A DNA stretch of 64,000 bases, taken from the NCBI RefSeq assembly GCF_002743375.1, contig NZ_PDZC01000004.1, positions 124,001 through 188,000 of the forward strand. The letters are read 5' to 3'. This document shows positions 47,605 to 56,673 of this stretch, in pieces. The position numbers and the translations under genes were made by a program. Below the pieces are notes generated by a model, which saw nothing but the letters and a program-made list of their open reading frames with translations, made no database searches and was not told the origin of the DNA. Position 1 is the stretch's first letter. Every line of letters starts with the position of its first letter. The DNA comes from Sporosarcina sp. P34. Lineage in GTDB: Bacteria > Bacillota > Bacilli > Bacillales_A > Planococcaceae.

Positions 47605-47757
47605 TTATAGTCTTACTGAAAAGATAATAAATAATATCAACCAAAAGAACGCGATACCGCCACCGACGAATAAAATAGAAGCATACATGGCATTTCTGAA
47701 GGAACCTTCATCCACTACTTCTTCCTTGCTCACTTGTTTGCTCGGTGAATTTTTCAT
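47605..47757 (-). CDS. cbaD: ba3 oxidase small subunit (CbaD/IIa)
   Basis: A 50-aa protein with one membrane helix at its C-terminal half (AMYASILFVGGGIAFFW). The size, helix and location just before cbaB fit subunit IIa. AGGGGGGAG precedes the ATG at 47757. The open frame extends upstream but has no ribosome site there. Confidence 0.82.
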   Translation of the reverse strand: MKNSPSKQVSKEEVVDEGSFRNAMYASILFVGGGIAFFWLILFIIFSVRL

Positions 47758-48693
47758 TTTACTCCCCCCTATTAGTAAATGATTGTCGAGAATATATAAA
47801 GCAGTTGTGTAATCCAAACTATGATCTATGAACGACAATGCTAGTGTACATTTGATAAAATTCGCCACATTACCTAAAGAGCAACTAGTGAAGATGGGAC
47901 AAACATAACACATTTAATATGAATATTCTAATAATTATAATAATAAGTATGCTAGCCTTCATGATTTCAATACTATATATGAATAACTTCAAATGAATGG
48001 TCCACTGCTAAGATCACGTAATCAAGGAGTTTCTTGCCGTTTTCTATTTAAACTATATAATACCCTCAGTTCAATATTGCGATATAAGAAGTGAACTCGG
48101 CTTTGACTCTCACACTCATTGATCAAGGTCCTTACTACGAGTTGCGTAACCCCTAGCTTTAGTATGAATCACTTAGAAGACGTAAACCTTGACGTGCATC
48201 AAGTTTAATATTTTAGTTTTCAAGGAAATAACGTACAGAGAAATTAACTAACTTGATAAAAATAATGTGATTGATCGGTAACCATAAAAAAGTGACTGGC
48301 GCTAGTCATCGCGTCAGTCACTTAAAGTACAACTATTTCTTAATTCAGCTTTTTCCGAGGTTCCGTGGGCACGACAGAATAATCTGCTTGTCATCACAGC
48401 AAACACAACGTAGTATGATTGTACTTCTTTATCCACTATTCAAGGATTTGAAAAGATCGATTTAAATTCACAGCACCGACTCTCTATTCTTGAGGTGTGG
48501 GATCGAATAATGATGCCAAACTTCAACAAATCGATCCGAATTCCATTTCTGTTATTTGACTCGATCGCCTGATAATTGAGGTATGGCCTACTTACCCGTT
48601 ATTGCTTTTCATTTGATTATGTAGCTCATCGATTTTCTTTTTAATTCTATCGAGTTGTGTTTTCGCTTATTGTTGTACGGAATCACAGTTTCC
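47758..48693. other. Long AT-rich intergenic region between cbaD and the FMN reductase
   Basis: The part next to 47757 should carry the cba promoter, but I find no convincing -35/-10 pair. A strong minus-strand hairpin lies at 48286-48323. The rest, especially about 48590-48680, contains scraps that resemble C-terminal coding ends (one reads YNNKRKH, reminiscent of IS3 transposase ends) but no intact gene. Confidence 0.5.
48286..48323 (-). terminator. Minus-strand terminator after the FMN reductase region
   Basis: A stem of AGTGACTG with CAGTCACT, extended by GCGC/GCGT, with TTTTTTA next to it on the minus strand. Confidence 0.6.
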
Positions 48694-49248
48694 TTATGCT
48701 TGATTTTTCTTAATCAAATGAACAAATGCATCAACGAATGATTGTAAGAATTGAACAGTTCCTTGATCTTTGACTTTGCCGTTTTCATCCAATAAAGCTG
48801 CAGCATTACTAATATAAGCTTCCGGTTGTTGAACTACTGGCATATTTAAGGCTACAAGGATTTGACGTAAATGATGGTTTGCACCAAATCCACCCAAATT
48901 ACCAGGAGATTGGCTGATAACTGCTGCCGGTTTACCATTCCATACACTCGCTCCATAAGGACGTGAACCTACGTCTAATGCATTACTTAATACAGCAGGT
49001 ACAGAACGATTATATTCTGGCGTTACAAATAAAATAGCGTCAAATTCCTTTATTGTGTTACGAAATGAAGTATATTCTGCTGGGACATTATTTTCACCAT
49101 CTACATCCTCATTATAAAATGGCAGATTTCCGATTTCGACAAATTCTGTTTCATATCCTTCAGGGAATAGAGATGCAACATTAGCCGCAATTTTTCTAGA
49201 AAAAGATTCTTTCCGTAGGCTACCAACCAAAATACCAATTTTCGTCAT
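48694..49248 (-). CDS. NADPH-dependent FMN reductase family protein
   Basis: Flavodoxin-fold oxidoreductase (184 aa) similar to quinone or azo reductases. The FMN loop GSLRKESFSRK is at residues 9-19, FVTPEYNRSVPAVL and SQSPGNLGGFGA follow. It is divergent from an HxlR regulator, a pairing common for quinone or aldehyde stress genes. Substrate unknown. Confidence 0.88.
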   Translation of the reverse strand: MTKIGILVGSLRKESFSRKIAANVASLFPEGYETEFVEIGNLPFYNEDVDGENNVPAEYTSFRNTIKEFDAILFVTPEYNRSVPAVLSNALDVGSRPYGASVWNGKPAAVISQSPGNLGGFGANHHLRQILVALNMPVVQQPEAYISNAAALLDENGKVKDQGTVQFLQSFVDAFVHLIKKNQA

Positions 49249-49301
49249 TTACTATCATCCTTTCTTTCAGTTTTAATATTACCAGTAATCATCACATTTA
49301 A

Positions 49302-49313
49302 AAGTACGCACTT
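49302..49313. promoter_or_regulatory. Possible HxlR operator
   Basis: Dyad AAGT-ACGC-ACTT in the 109-bp divergent gap between the FMN reductase and the HxlR gene. Position suits a shared operator; there is no other support. Confidence 0.4.
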
Positions 49314-49357
49314 AAAAGTGGTATAGTATACAAAAAGATACTAAAGGAGTAATTAGC

Positions 49358-49708
49358 ATGGATATAGAACCAGAATTATGTCGTGTAGAAGATGCTTTAG
49401 CCATACTAGTCGGGAAATGGAAACCCATTATCTTATTGCATTTATTGAAGAACGGTACCCAAAGATTCGGTGAATTAAAACGAAGAATGCCTGGAATCAC
49501 GCAAAAAATGCTCACTAATCAATTACGTGAGTTAGAAAACGAGGATATTATACAGCGTGTTGTCTATCCACAAGTTCCTCCTAAAGTGGAATATTCGATT
49601 ACTGAATACGGTAAGAGCCTGGAACCAATCTTACACGCAATGCATGAATGGGGAACAAAGCATACATTGCATAAAGGACAAAAAACGAACGAAAGAATGA
49701 GTAAATAA
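49358..49708 (+). CDS. HxlR-family regulator
   Basis: Winged-helix regulator (116 aa). It shows the HxlR core: an early Cys (Cys8), [29 protein letters not shown] and [14 protein letters not shown]. The N-terminal Cys recalls redox-sensing YodB/HypR proteins. AAAGGAG precedes the ATG. It likely represses the divergent FMN reductase gene. A short hairpin with a T run follows (49707-49737). Confidence 0.9.
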   Translation: MDIEPELCRVEDALAILVGKWKPIILLHLLKNGTQRFGELKRRMPGITQKMLTNQLRELENEDIIQRVVYPQVPPKVEYSITEYGKSLEPILHAMHEWGTKHTLHKGQKTNERMSK

Positions 49709-49974
49709 AAAGTTGCCTTAATTGGCAGCTTTTTAAAATTACATTTATTGTTTAAACTTAGCTGAACACCTTTAACTAACCTGCCTTGTTATTTTAAAAT
49801 GCTTATTCGGTTATCGCGCCCTTTTACTTAATTACTCCAACTCACGAGTTAGAGCCGAATGAGATAATATTGATTGTTACAATCAAAAATACAACGATAA
49901 AAATCGATGATAGTAAAGTATAATTGCAATTAAACTTTTAGGTAGGTTAGTGCGATTTTTTCCAAGGAAAAATT

Positions 49975-50682
49975 TCATGGCTTTTTCTTACTCTCCTGTA
50001 ACAATTGAGATTCTCCCGTTCGCTCCCAAGATTCCACAGTTTCATATGCTTGCTTAGGTGAATACCCTTTGCCCACAAGTACTCCCATCAAGATAAATTC
50101 TTGAAAAATATGTGTTAAATTGATACCCCTTTTTACATCTTCTTGTGCCTCTTTGACCAAAAACTCTGTGTACCTAATCCAATCATCAGGCGTTTTTTCG
50201 ATAGTTGATTCACTTTGCACAAGACGATTCGTACGATTTTCCGTGTAGAGAAAATTATACTTTGTAGCATGCTTAAGTTCATCAGTTAATATTTCAAATA
50301 CTACATCTCGATTTTGACGATCCGGTAGACCTTTTCGTATTTCTCTATACTTTTCTACTGCTTTTAACTCGCCAAAAAGAGCTTGCTGAATTCCGTCTAC
50401 ATAGGATGCTGGTTTCTTAAAACTCTCTTCAGTTACGTCCAGTACTTCTTGACCAGTAAAATCTTTATACATTTTCTTAAACATTATATTATGTCTAATC
50501 TCATCATCTCGAATGGATGAGATTATTTCTTTATCTTCCTGCGTCGGAGCAACGGATATTAAATATTCATAAAAAAGCCGGTCTTCCTTTTCTCCTTGAA
50601 CTGCCTCAAATATCAATGTTAATGACTTTTGTAATGCTTCCGGATTATATCCTTGATACATACTGTTCCCTAAATAGTACAC
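49975..50682 (-). CDS. Ferritin-like/rubrerythrin-type diiron protein
   Basis: Four-helix protein (235 aa) with ferritin-like ligand motifs: GEKEDRLFYEYL, DDEIRHNIMF, FGELKAVEKYREI and TDELKHATKY. GTG at 50682 is 6 nt after AAGGGGG and is the best start. A C-terminal extension of about 80 residues follows. The iron site looks complete, but substrate and role (peroxide or storage) are not readable. Confidence 0.72.
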   Translation of the reverse strand: MYYLGNSMYQGYNPEALQKSLTLIFEAVQGEKEDRLFYEYLISVAPTQEDKEIISSIRDDEIRHNIMFKKMYKDFTGQEVLDVTEESFKKPASYVDGIQQALFGELKAVEKYREIRKGLPDRQNRDVVFEILTDELKHATKYNFLYTENRTNRLVQSESTIEKTPDDWIRYTEFLVKEAQEDVKRGINLTHIFQEFILMGVLVGKGYSPKQAYETVESWERTGESQLLQESKKKP

Positions 50683-50947
50683 ATTTGTCCCCCTTAAATA
50701 TATTTTCATTCTTATCGTATGGGATGAATTATGAATTGGTTACTGGTAGCCTATCTATTCTTAAGGTGCCTCTAAAAGTAAATCAAAGACAATAAAGATA
50801 GTAGATGAAAAGGATAAAATGAATTTTGCCATTTCGAACTGCTGTTGAAAAGTGGAATTCAATCTCTGACCGGGCTTGTATTCACTCAACACACGAGGTA
50901 AACACAAAGCTATTTCCAGGAGGGATTAAACTTCATGACTCAAGAAA

Positions 50948-50975
50948 AGCCGGTTGCCTTGAGAGGCAACCGGCA
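50948..50975 (-). terminator. Terminator at the distal end of the small-gene array
   Basis: A perfect 10-bp stem (GCCGGTTGCC with its partner) followed on the minus strand by TTTTCTT. It lies after the last array gene at 51007. Confidence 0.8.
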
Positions 50976-51006
50976 CTTCTTCAATCGCACCCGATAACAG
51001 TAATTG

Positions 51007-51183
51007 CTATTTTTTCTTAATGGAATCCCTGCTCATTAAATAATAAGCAGTGCCAGCTATAAATAACCCAGTGCTAAGCCACATTGCTATACCGTTCCAC
51101 TCAGCATTAAACAATGTAATATTTGTTAGGTTCACAAAATAAAGTGCAATTAAAATAAAGTACAGTCCCATTATCTCTTTCAT
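51007..51183 (-). CDS. Small membrane protein, array gene
   Basis: A 58-aa protein with two hydrophobic helices and no recognised family. The ATG at 51183 follows GGGG by 7 nt. It lies between a terminator on its 3' side and a full junction plus a GC-rich repeat on its 5' side. Confidence 0.65.
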   Translation of the reverse strand: MKEIMGLYFILIALYFVNLTNITLFNAEWNGIAMWLSTGLFIAGTAYYLMSRDSIKKK

Positions 51184-51196
51184 TTTCACACCCCTC

Positions 51197-51252
51197 AAAT
51201 GGCCCGTTTAAGTGATCTGGCATCAATTTTTTATACTACAATCGCGCCCGTT
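51197..51252 (-). repeat. Cassette-type junction
   Basis: TGGCCCGTTT near its left end and AATCGCGCCCG near its right end, about 43 bp apart. TTATACTACA just inside pairs with TGTAGTA just outside. It precedes the gene at 51007. Confidence 0.75.
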
Positions 51253-51275
51253 ACCGAGACTGTAGTATTAACTCG

Positions 51276-51405
51276 TTGATTTCCGTTTCAGGCGGACGCT
51301 TTCCGCGGGCATGGCCTGAGCCTCCTCGTCGCTACGCTCCTGCGGGGTCTCAAGGCTCATGCTATTCCCGCAGGAGTCGCCGCCTTACACTACAATTAAC
51401 TAAGT
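51276..51405. repeat. GC-rich intergenic repeat of the TTTCCGCGGGC type
   Basis: About 130 bp, starting CGTTGATTTCCG and ending TTAACTAAG, with GGACGCTTTCCGCGGGC, GAGCCTCCTCGTCGC, GGGGTCTCAAGG and CCGCAGGAGTCGCCG. I recognise this plan from many Bacillus-like intergenic regions. Diverged copies lie at 38.0 kb and inside the element at 36.1 kb. Confidence 0.8.
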
Positions 51406-51507
51406 ATCTACTCTTAAAACTATTCAGAAACCGCGCTCGATTGCGATAATTACTATACTGATTTACTTCGAACAAATCCATTTGTATTTAACTTAAACCA
51501 AGGAACT

Positions 51508-51717
51508 TTACTTTTTACCTTCCTTTGCTTTTCGCTTTGTATAAATAACATGAATAGCATTTCCAATTGTTACAATTATTGCTGCCGTTAATATACCAAG
51601 TACCCAATATATATTTAAAATATTAAAATCAAATATTAAAAACAAAATGGTTGCTACAATAAACGCTCCCCAACCTCCGATAGCCCAACGCCATGAATGG
51701 TCTTTATTAAATAGCAT
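51508..51717 (-). CDS. Small membrane protein, array gene
   Basis: A 69-aa protein with two hydrophobic helices and a basic C terminus (RKAKEGKK). The ATG at 51717 follows GGGGG by 6 nt. The frame is open upstream only because it reads through a junction. Confidence 0.65.
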   Translation of the reverse strand: MLFNKDHSWRWAIGGWGAFIVATILFLIFDFNILNIYWVLGILTAAIIVTIGNAIHVIYTKRKAKEGKK

Positions 51718-51741
51718 AATAATCCCCCTTGCTTGTAATAC

Positions 51742-51796
51742 AATCTGGCCCGTTTGTGTTATTTGACGTGATCTCCTGTTAAGCAATCGAACTCCG
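51742..51796 (-). repeat. Cassette-type junction
   Basis: CTGGCCCGTTTG and, 40 bp on, AATCGAACTCC. The right end is diverged from the CGCGCCC form. It precedes the gene at 51508. Confidence 0.65.
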
Positions 51797-51817
51797 AATG
51801 TGGAAGTAATAGTATCT

Positions 51818-52273
51818 CTAATTTTCATTGAATTCCAAAGAAACCTTGTCTATTTGTATATTGGGGTTTACAGCTAATAATGAATGTATAAATTCACTTT
51901 CATTTTTTGGAGATATATTTATCACATCATATTTACCATAAAGAATCTCCAACCTGTCAACGGATAGGGCGGGCGCTGTAAATGGACTTTTTGTTCTGCT
52001 GATTTTTTTGATCTCTTTGATATGTATTTTACTTTTAATCGGTCCAAATTTTAATTTCAGCAATTCCCCCTCAACCTTATAACCTGTTCCAAACCAAATC
52101 CATAATAACAAAGTTAGAATGGATGCACCTATGATATAACCAGGTACACTTTTATAGGTGATTAGTTGCCAGCCAACAGGTTCTCCACCGAAAATGTAAA
52201 TTAAAATTATGAAAAGAATAAAACCCCAAATGATTAAGAAAAACCAAATGTCTTTCTTGGTTGGAAAATACAA
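51818..52273 (-). CDS. PH-domain-like membrane protein (DUF1200-like)
   Basis: A 151-aa protein with two membrane helices near the N terminus and a C-terminal domain with the ITYKSVPGYIIG and LSVDRLEILYGKYDVINISP pattern of bacterial PH-like proteins. A TTG at 52273 has AGAGG 8 nt upstream. Part of the small-gene array. Confidence 0.6.
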   Translation of the reverse strand: MYFPTKKDIWFFLIIWGFILFIILIYIFGGEPVGWQLITYKSVPGYIIGASILTLLLWIWFGTGYKVEGELLKLKFGPIKSKIHIKEIKKISRTKSPFTAPALSVDRLEILYGKYDVINISPKNESEFIHSLLAVNPNIQIDKVSLEFNEN

Positions 52274-52331
52274 TCGTATCACCTCTATTTAGAAACCTAT
52301 TTCATTAAATGGACCGTTAGTTGAACAAATA

Positions 52332-52466
52332 TTATTGTTTATTTTTGATTTCTTCTAAAAGAGAAATCATCTTATCATTTTGTTCAATAACTGTTTGATT
52401 CTGTTTTCTAATTTTTGCAAAGTCGAATACAAATACTATTAAAACCAAGATTAAAAAAAATAACAC
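52332..52466 (-). CDS. Very small membrane protein (44 aa)
   Basis: GTG start with GAGGGG 5 nt upstream. One N-terminal hydrophobic helix (LILVLIVFVFDF) is followed by a charged coiled segment (QTVIEQNDKMISLLEEIK). Too short to have been found by length filters, but the ribosome site and amphipathic tail support it. Function unknown. Confidence 0.6.
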   Translation of the reverse strand: MLFFLILVLIVFVFDFAKIRKQNQTVIEQNDKMISLLEEIKNKQ

Positions 52467-52619
52467 GTTTTCCCCTCATTTCTATACCAGCAATTCATTT
52501 TATTTTTCAAAAATCGTGTAGTTGCCCTTTTATACTCGACATCACCTTAAACTTATCTACTTTTATTCAATCACATTAAATTTGTTGATACACAATTTGG
52601 ACCTCTTGCGGGAAAACAG

Positions 52620-52886
52620 TTATGCCATAAGATGTGTTATAAAATATAGAAAACCATATGACCCTAGCGAACCAATACTTATTACTAAAACCATAACCGA
52701 TAAGATTAAGGGTCTGTAATCTGACCATTCCTTTGAATTAAAGAGGAAAACAAGGGATACACATAGACTGGCGATAAAAAAGATAGGCCACAAAATATTT
52801 AATGTGAAACTTTCAAAATTAATAAGGTAATTAGCTATATACATTATGTTTATTAAAAGCAGTATAGTTAAAATCATTTTTTTCAA
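52620..52886 (-). CDS. Small membrane protein, first copy of a duplicated gene
   Basis: An 88-aa protein with three hydrophobic helices. A TTG at 52886 follows AGGGG by about 7 nt. It differs at only 10 positions from the protein at 57703. The DNA match begins close to the stop and ends just upstream of the ribosome site. No family recognised. Confidence 0.68.
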   Translation of the reverse strand: MKKMILTILLLINIMYIANYLINFESFTLNILWPIFFIASLCVSLVFLFNSKEWSDYRPLILSVMVLVISIGSLGSYGFLYFITHLMA

Positions 52887-52913
52887 GTTAACACCCCTAA
52901 TCACTGTGAATCC

Positions 52914-53486
52914 TTACCCTTTGGCTTTGATACTTTCTTTCACACTCGCCCACTGTTCCTTGGTAACACTGAACATGACAGTGTGACGAATTGTTCCGTC
53001 TATCCGGATCATGTGATTGCGAAGAACGCCTTCTCTTATAGCACCAATGCGTTCAATTGCTCGTTGGGAACGAATATTTTTATGATCGGTTTTCAGTTGG
53101 ACACGATTCATTTGTAATTCTTCAAAGCAATGAGTAAACAGCAAATATTTACATTCCGTGTTAATGGGAGTTTGCCAAAATTCAGGATGTAGCCAAGTGT
53201 TTCCAATTTCCAAACGCTTATGTACCAAAGCAATATCCATCAATCTAGTTGAACCGATGATTTTGTTTGATTCATTATGGATAATAACAAATGGGTACTC
53301 ACTCCCAAGCTCTTTTGCACTGAGAGCTGCTTGAATGTAATTTTCCATGTCGAATCGGGTCTTCATTGAATTCGTCATGTGCGTCCATATTCGCTCATCT
53401 TGCGCAACACCATAAAGAGCTTCCACATCATCTTTTTTCATCGGTCTCAGCGTAACTTGAACTCCTTGCAATAAAATCTCATTCAT
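52914..53486 (-). CDS. GNAT-family N-acetyltransferase (RimJ/RimL-like)
   Basis: A 190-aa acetyl-CoA-dependent acyltransferase. The N-terminal VTLRPMKKDDVEALY, IIGSTRLMDI, NTECKYLLFTHCFEEL and the RSQRAIERIGAIREGVLR acetyl-CoA region fit the RimL-like branch. GGAGG is 7 nt upstream. It lies inside the small-gene array. Substrate unknown. Confidence 0.85.
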   Translation of the reverse strand: MNEILLQGVQVTLRPMKKDDVEALYGVAQDERIWTHMTNSMKTRFDMENYIQAALSAKELGSEYPFVIIHNESNKIIGSTRLMDIALVHKRLEIGNTWLHPEFWQTPINTECKYLLFTHCFEELQMNRVQLKTDHKNIRSQRAIERIGAIREGVLRNHMIRIDGTIRHTVMFSVTKEQWASVKESIKAKG

Positions 53487-53608
53487 AACGTATCCTCCAG
53501 ATTTAGTAGTAGCATATATTGACTCTATTATTAATTACTGATTTACATTATTATCAAATTTAACAAGTTAATTAAAAGTTTGATAATCTATAAGACAATC
53601 GTATGAAC

Positions 53609-54063
53609 CTATTCTAAATTACTTATTCTAGCCATAGTACCCACGCTAGAACCAATCCAAGCCGCGATAAATGGTAAGAGGTTATAAAATTGTAGCGATT
53701 CGGAGCTAGTGTTTAGAGTAATGGTGAATACTGTGAACATACTGCTTGCGATGCTGAGAATAACAACCTCAGTTATCTTTTTTCTCTTCCATCGCTTCTT
53801 TCCCCAACGATCTCTATCAAAAGCCTGGACAAGCTTATTTGTTTTGGTGCCCGTTGTTTTTTCTGTTATGAGAATATAGAGTGCGTGTACAGCAAAAACC
53901 ATAATAGTACGAAAGGTAATGTCAAGAAAACAGAAAGTGGCCATTCTGCTTTTACATAAAGAACAGACAGGATAAATATCACCAACATTACCATACTGAA
54001 TTGTACCAATTGCTTTTTCTTAAGTTGCTTTACTTCTTGTATATCCCATTCCGATACATCCAC
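53609..54063 (-). pseudogene. Frameshifted small membrane protein gene
   Basis: A frame from 54063 gives 65 residues with two helices, then ends at 53866. Another frame continues from about 53900 to 53609 with membrane segments and a basic loop. Joined near WFFAVHALYIL they would form one protein of about 145 aa. A one-base shift in this stretch, true or a sequencing error, splits it. Confidence 0.6.
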
Positions 54064-54236
54064 TTTATCCCCCCTTAAACGTTGTATTCTATTTTTCTCT
54101 ACTATCCAAAATTCATCTAGCTGTGACTATGATCTACTTAGTGAGTGCAAATAAAGCTTGTACTTACAATTGCACCGCACCCGATCGTTAAAGGACTTTA
54201 AACTATCACGTATCTTTAACCAATTACTTTAGTCAA

Positions 54237-54560
54237 TTAAAAGGCATACGGTACTATGTTCCAAATGAGATAAATGGCAATGATTATATGGAGTAAAACG
54301 CCCACACTTAGTCTTAGATGGATGTTGAAGCCTTTAAGAATGTTGCTATATAAGTAATACAACCCAAAAAGAACAAATGCATAGACGACAGGTATTCCGA
54401 CGCTAAACAGTAATTTACCCGTGTCTGAAATATCTCCTGGCGGTGCGTCGGCGGCATAGAATAAAATGCCACTTATCATATAAGTTAAAAAAAACTCAAC
54501 ACAATAGGTGACTATGGCTGCCATTAGAAAGTAGGCCCCATAAGCAATCGGTTGTTTCAT
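54237..54560 (-). CDS. Small membrane protein, array gene
   Basis: A 107-aa protein with three hydrophobic helices and an acidic loop (DAPPGDISDTG). AGAGGGGGG precedes the ATG by about 3 nt. No family recognised. A weak junction lies upstream (54600-54640). Confidence 0.65.
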   Translation of the reverse strand: MKQPIAYGAYFLMAAIVTYCVEFFLTYMISGILFYAADAPPGDISDTGKLLFSVGIPVVYAFVLFGLYYLYSNILKGFNIHLRLSVGVLLHIIIAIYLIWNIVPYAF

Positions 54561-55022
54561 GAATGCCCCCCTCTGATAGAACCCATCTATTATAACGATT
54601 TGGCCCCAGTGCGATATAGACGCAATCTCTTATCAAACCTTGCATTATATTTACTACGCAAGTAATCTCTAAACTTATGCTAATCAACTAAAAAATCACT
54701 TCCAGTTTGGTACATATGGATTGGGTCTGTCTTCGCTTCACCCTTGTTGAAATAATGCCTGTCTGGAAGTATATTTATTCCACTGTAAGAGTGACGCAAT
54801 GTTTACCTTCGTTAAAATTTTTAATCTCTACTTAAATGTTAATTATTTACTTGGCACTTAACCCTTTTACAGCTGTGCTAACGATATGGTAAATATCTAC
54901 AACAAACTTACCAATTTCATTTTGTATTCTCTTTGTCCCCATTAAAAATTCCTTTACCTTCTCTTCTGTCCACAATACTAAAAAACTTCATCTTTGAACT
55001 GCATCCAATTACTGCCTCGTGT
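54561..55022. other. Intergenic stretch with a possible coding remnant
   Basis: About 460 bp. A minus-strand frame near 54855-54985 (ending AVKGLSAK) is open for about 46 codons but begins directly after a stop and lacks a ribosome site. It may be a 3' gene remnant. A weak junction (54600-54640) lies at the gene-proximal end. Confidence 0.4.
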
Positions 55023-55438
55023 TTAGAACTTTTGAATAAAATACGGACCGAGACAATTGTTTTCATGCGTTATAATAAATGTCCATTTACCTTCCCAATC
55101 CATTACGTACAGATCTCTATAATCCAGGTCTCCCTCTTCGTCATACGGTAAATCATGTACTTTGAGATTTTCTTCGTTTTGAACTAAGAATCCATCATGT
55201 ATAAATTGATAAAAATTGTACATTTATGCTTTTTTAGTCTCTCAAATGCCTTTACTGCCTCCTCTTTTTCAAGACATACCGTTTTTTCATAACTACATAA
55301 ATGCCAAAGAAATGAATTCATGTATATTTCCTTTTGTTCATCATGTGTTAGATGCCCAGCAAAGTTTTCAAGCCATTTCCCTCGTAAATAGCGCCCCCAA
55401 TTTGGTATTTCTAATACTTTTAAATCGGTATTCTCCAT
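55023..55438 (-). pseudogene. Frameshifted DUF4275-like gene
   Basis: An 84-codon frame from 55438 (WLENFAGHLTHDEQKEIYM, LWHLCSYEK) overlaps a second frame ending at 55023 (FIHDGFLVQNEEN, WEGKWTFIITHE). Joined at CTIF-YQFIHD they make one DUF4275-like protein. The break is at a run of five T near 55210. It could be a real loss of function or a read error. Confidence 0.68.
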
Positions 55439-55508
55439 TTTTCAACCTATCTTTCTTCAATTCTTTTTCGCTAACCGACCCGATTGAGAATATGCGTGAA
55501 CCCTAAAC

Positions 55509-55871
55509 TTATAATTCTTGAATCATTTCTACTCTGTTCCCAAACGGATCTCTAAATTCAAAGCGGTCATAACCTGGAATTGGTACGCCTTCAATGATTT
55601 GAATAGAATGTTGCTCTAACACGCCTTTCCAATGTAAAACATCCTCTACCAGATAAGCTAAATGCGCTTTTGTCGTTAAGCGGTTAAAACCGTCTTCTGT
55701 GCCTACGTGAACCTCTCTGTCTCCGACTTTCAACCAGAATCCTCCACGACCAGTAAGTGAGTCGGGCTTTTCTACTTCTTTCAATCCCAATACATCACAA
55801 TAAAAATGCTTACCTTCCTCTTCTGCATTTTTCGGAATCGTGATCTGTGCATGATGCAATCCAAGAATCAC
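55509..55871 (-). CDS. VOC/glyoxalase-fold protein
   Basis: A 120-aa metal-binding fold protein (LHHAQITIPKN, YCDVLGL, FRDPFGNRVEMIQ) of the glyoxalase/bleomycin-resistance type. The start is GTG with GGGGGAG 6 nt upstream. One metal His and a Glu near the end are visible. Role unknown. Confidence 0.85.
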   Translation of the reverse strand: MILGLHHAQITIPKNAEEEGKHFYCDVLGLKEVEKPDSLTGRGGFWLKVGDREVHVGTEDGFNRLTTKAHLAYLVEDVLHWKGVLEQHSIQIIEGVPIPGYDRFEFRDPFGNRVEMIQEL

Positions 55872-55936
55872 TTACCTCTCCCCCTTTGTATCGATAACAT
55901 TACCTATCGAACAATCTGGTCAAATTACTAGCTCGT

Positions 55937-56236
55937 TCACGCCCCTAAATCAGATAACCATTGACGAAGTTTTGCTTTAGGGTAGTATATTTTATTATTA
56001 ATAACTACGCGTGGTATGTTTGGATATTCTTGAATCAAGTGTTTCGCATCTTCTTTGGAAATCCCCATGAAGTAATGAACATGATTTTCCCTTATCAATT
56101 CGTGTTCATCATCATCGCTAAAGATTTCGCTGATACTATCTTTAGCATTCGGATTTTTAAAATTTTTGAGCCCATCTCCTATAAAATATCCAGCTGCAGC
56201 AATTCCTAATCCAATCCAAATTAAATCAAATTCCAT
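55937..56236 (-). CDS. Small membrane-anchored protein, array gene
   Basis: A 99-aa protein with an N-terminal helix and a soluble part ending RVVINNKIYYPKAKLRQWLS, somewhat like a DNA-binding excisionase tail, but without a clear HTH. No family assigned. An ATG opens the frame. Confidence 0.6.
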   Translation of the reverse strand: MEFDLIWIGLGIAAAGYFIGDGLKNFKNPNAKDSISEIFSDDDEHELIRENHVHYFMGISKEDAKHLIQEYPNIPRVVINNKIYYPKAKLRQWLSDLGA

Positions 56237-56403
56237 TTCATTATCCCCCTATTTTTTCCAACGTGCTGTATGTAGGTAAGTGGTCCTTGTATAGATCAAA
56301 CGCAATTCCTTAACTGAGGCATGTATATTTCCTATCATTCCAACACTTTTGCAGCTTTACAATCTCGTATGATAATTGACTATGACTATCCTTTTCTATT
56401 TAA

Positions 56404-56553
56404 TTAATGGAGTGTTAGTATTCCCATGAACAACAGCAATCCACCTACTAGATGCATGGATTTATTACCTTGATCTCCCAAACTGTCAATCGTGACGGAT
56501 AGCATAACTCCGCCTAGTGCCACCGTTAAAATTAGTACTACCTTTTTCCACAA
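56404..56553 (-). CDS. Small membrane protein (49 aa)
   Basis: A TTG start with AGGGGAT about 9 nt upstream opens a frame with two hydrophobic helices (VVLILTVALGGVMLSV, LVGGLLLFMGILTL) and a short polar loop. It is too short for length-filtered gene calling. It fills an otherwise empty 430-bp gap in the array. Confidence 0.55.
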   Translation of the reverse strand: MWKKVVLILTVALGGVMLSVTIDSLGDQGNKSMHLVGGLLLFMGILTLH

Positions 56554-56673
56554 GCCAATTATCCCCTACTAGTTGAGTCTTTAACACTTCATATGTTTGC
56601 TGTGTCCAGTCCTCATTCAACAACTGCACCTGATAATCGAATATAATGTTAGTGACCACTAGCCATCACGTAA

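Noticed and set aside
48560-48690. IS3 transposase remnant (YNNKRKH)
   Set aside because: Only a short frame matches and there are no inverted ends. It could be chance.
50919-51000. 20-codon frame with AGGAGGG (MTQEKPVALRGN)
   Set aside because: It is made of the array terminator hairpin and stops at once. Probably not a gene.
51718-51828. N-terminal extension of the membrane protein at 51508
   Set aside because: It is read-through of a junction with no ribosome site; a good site exists at the internal ATG.
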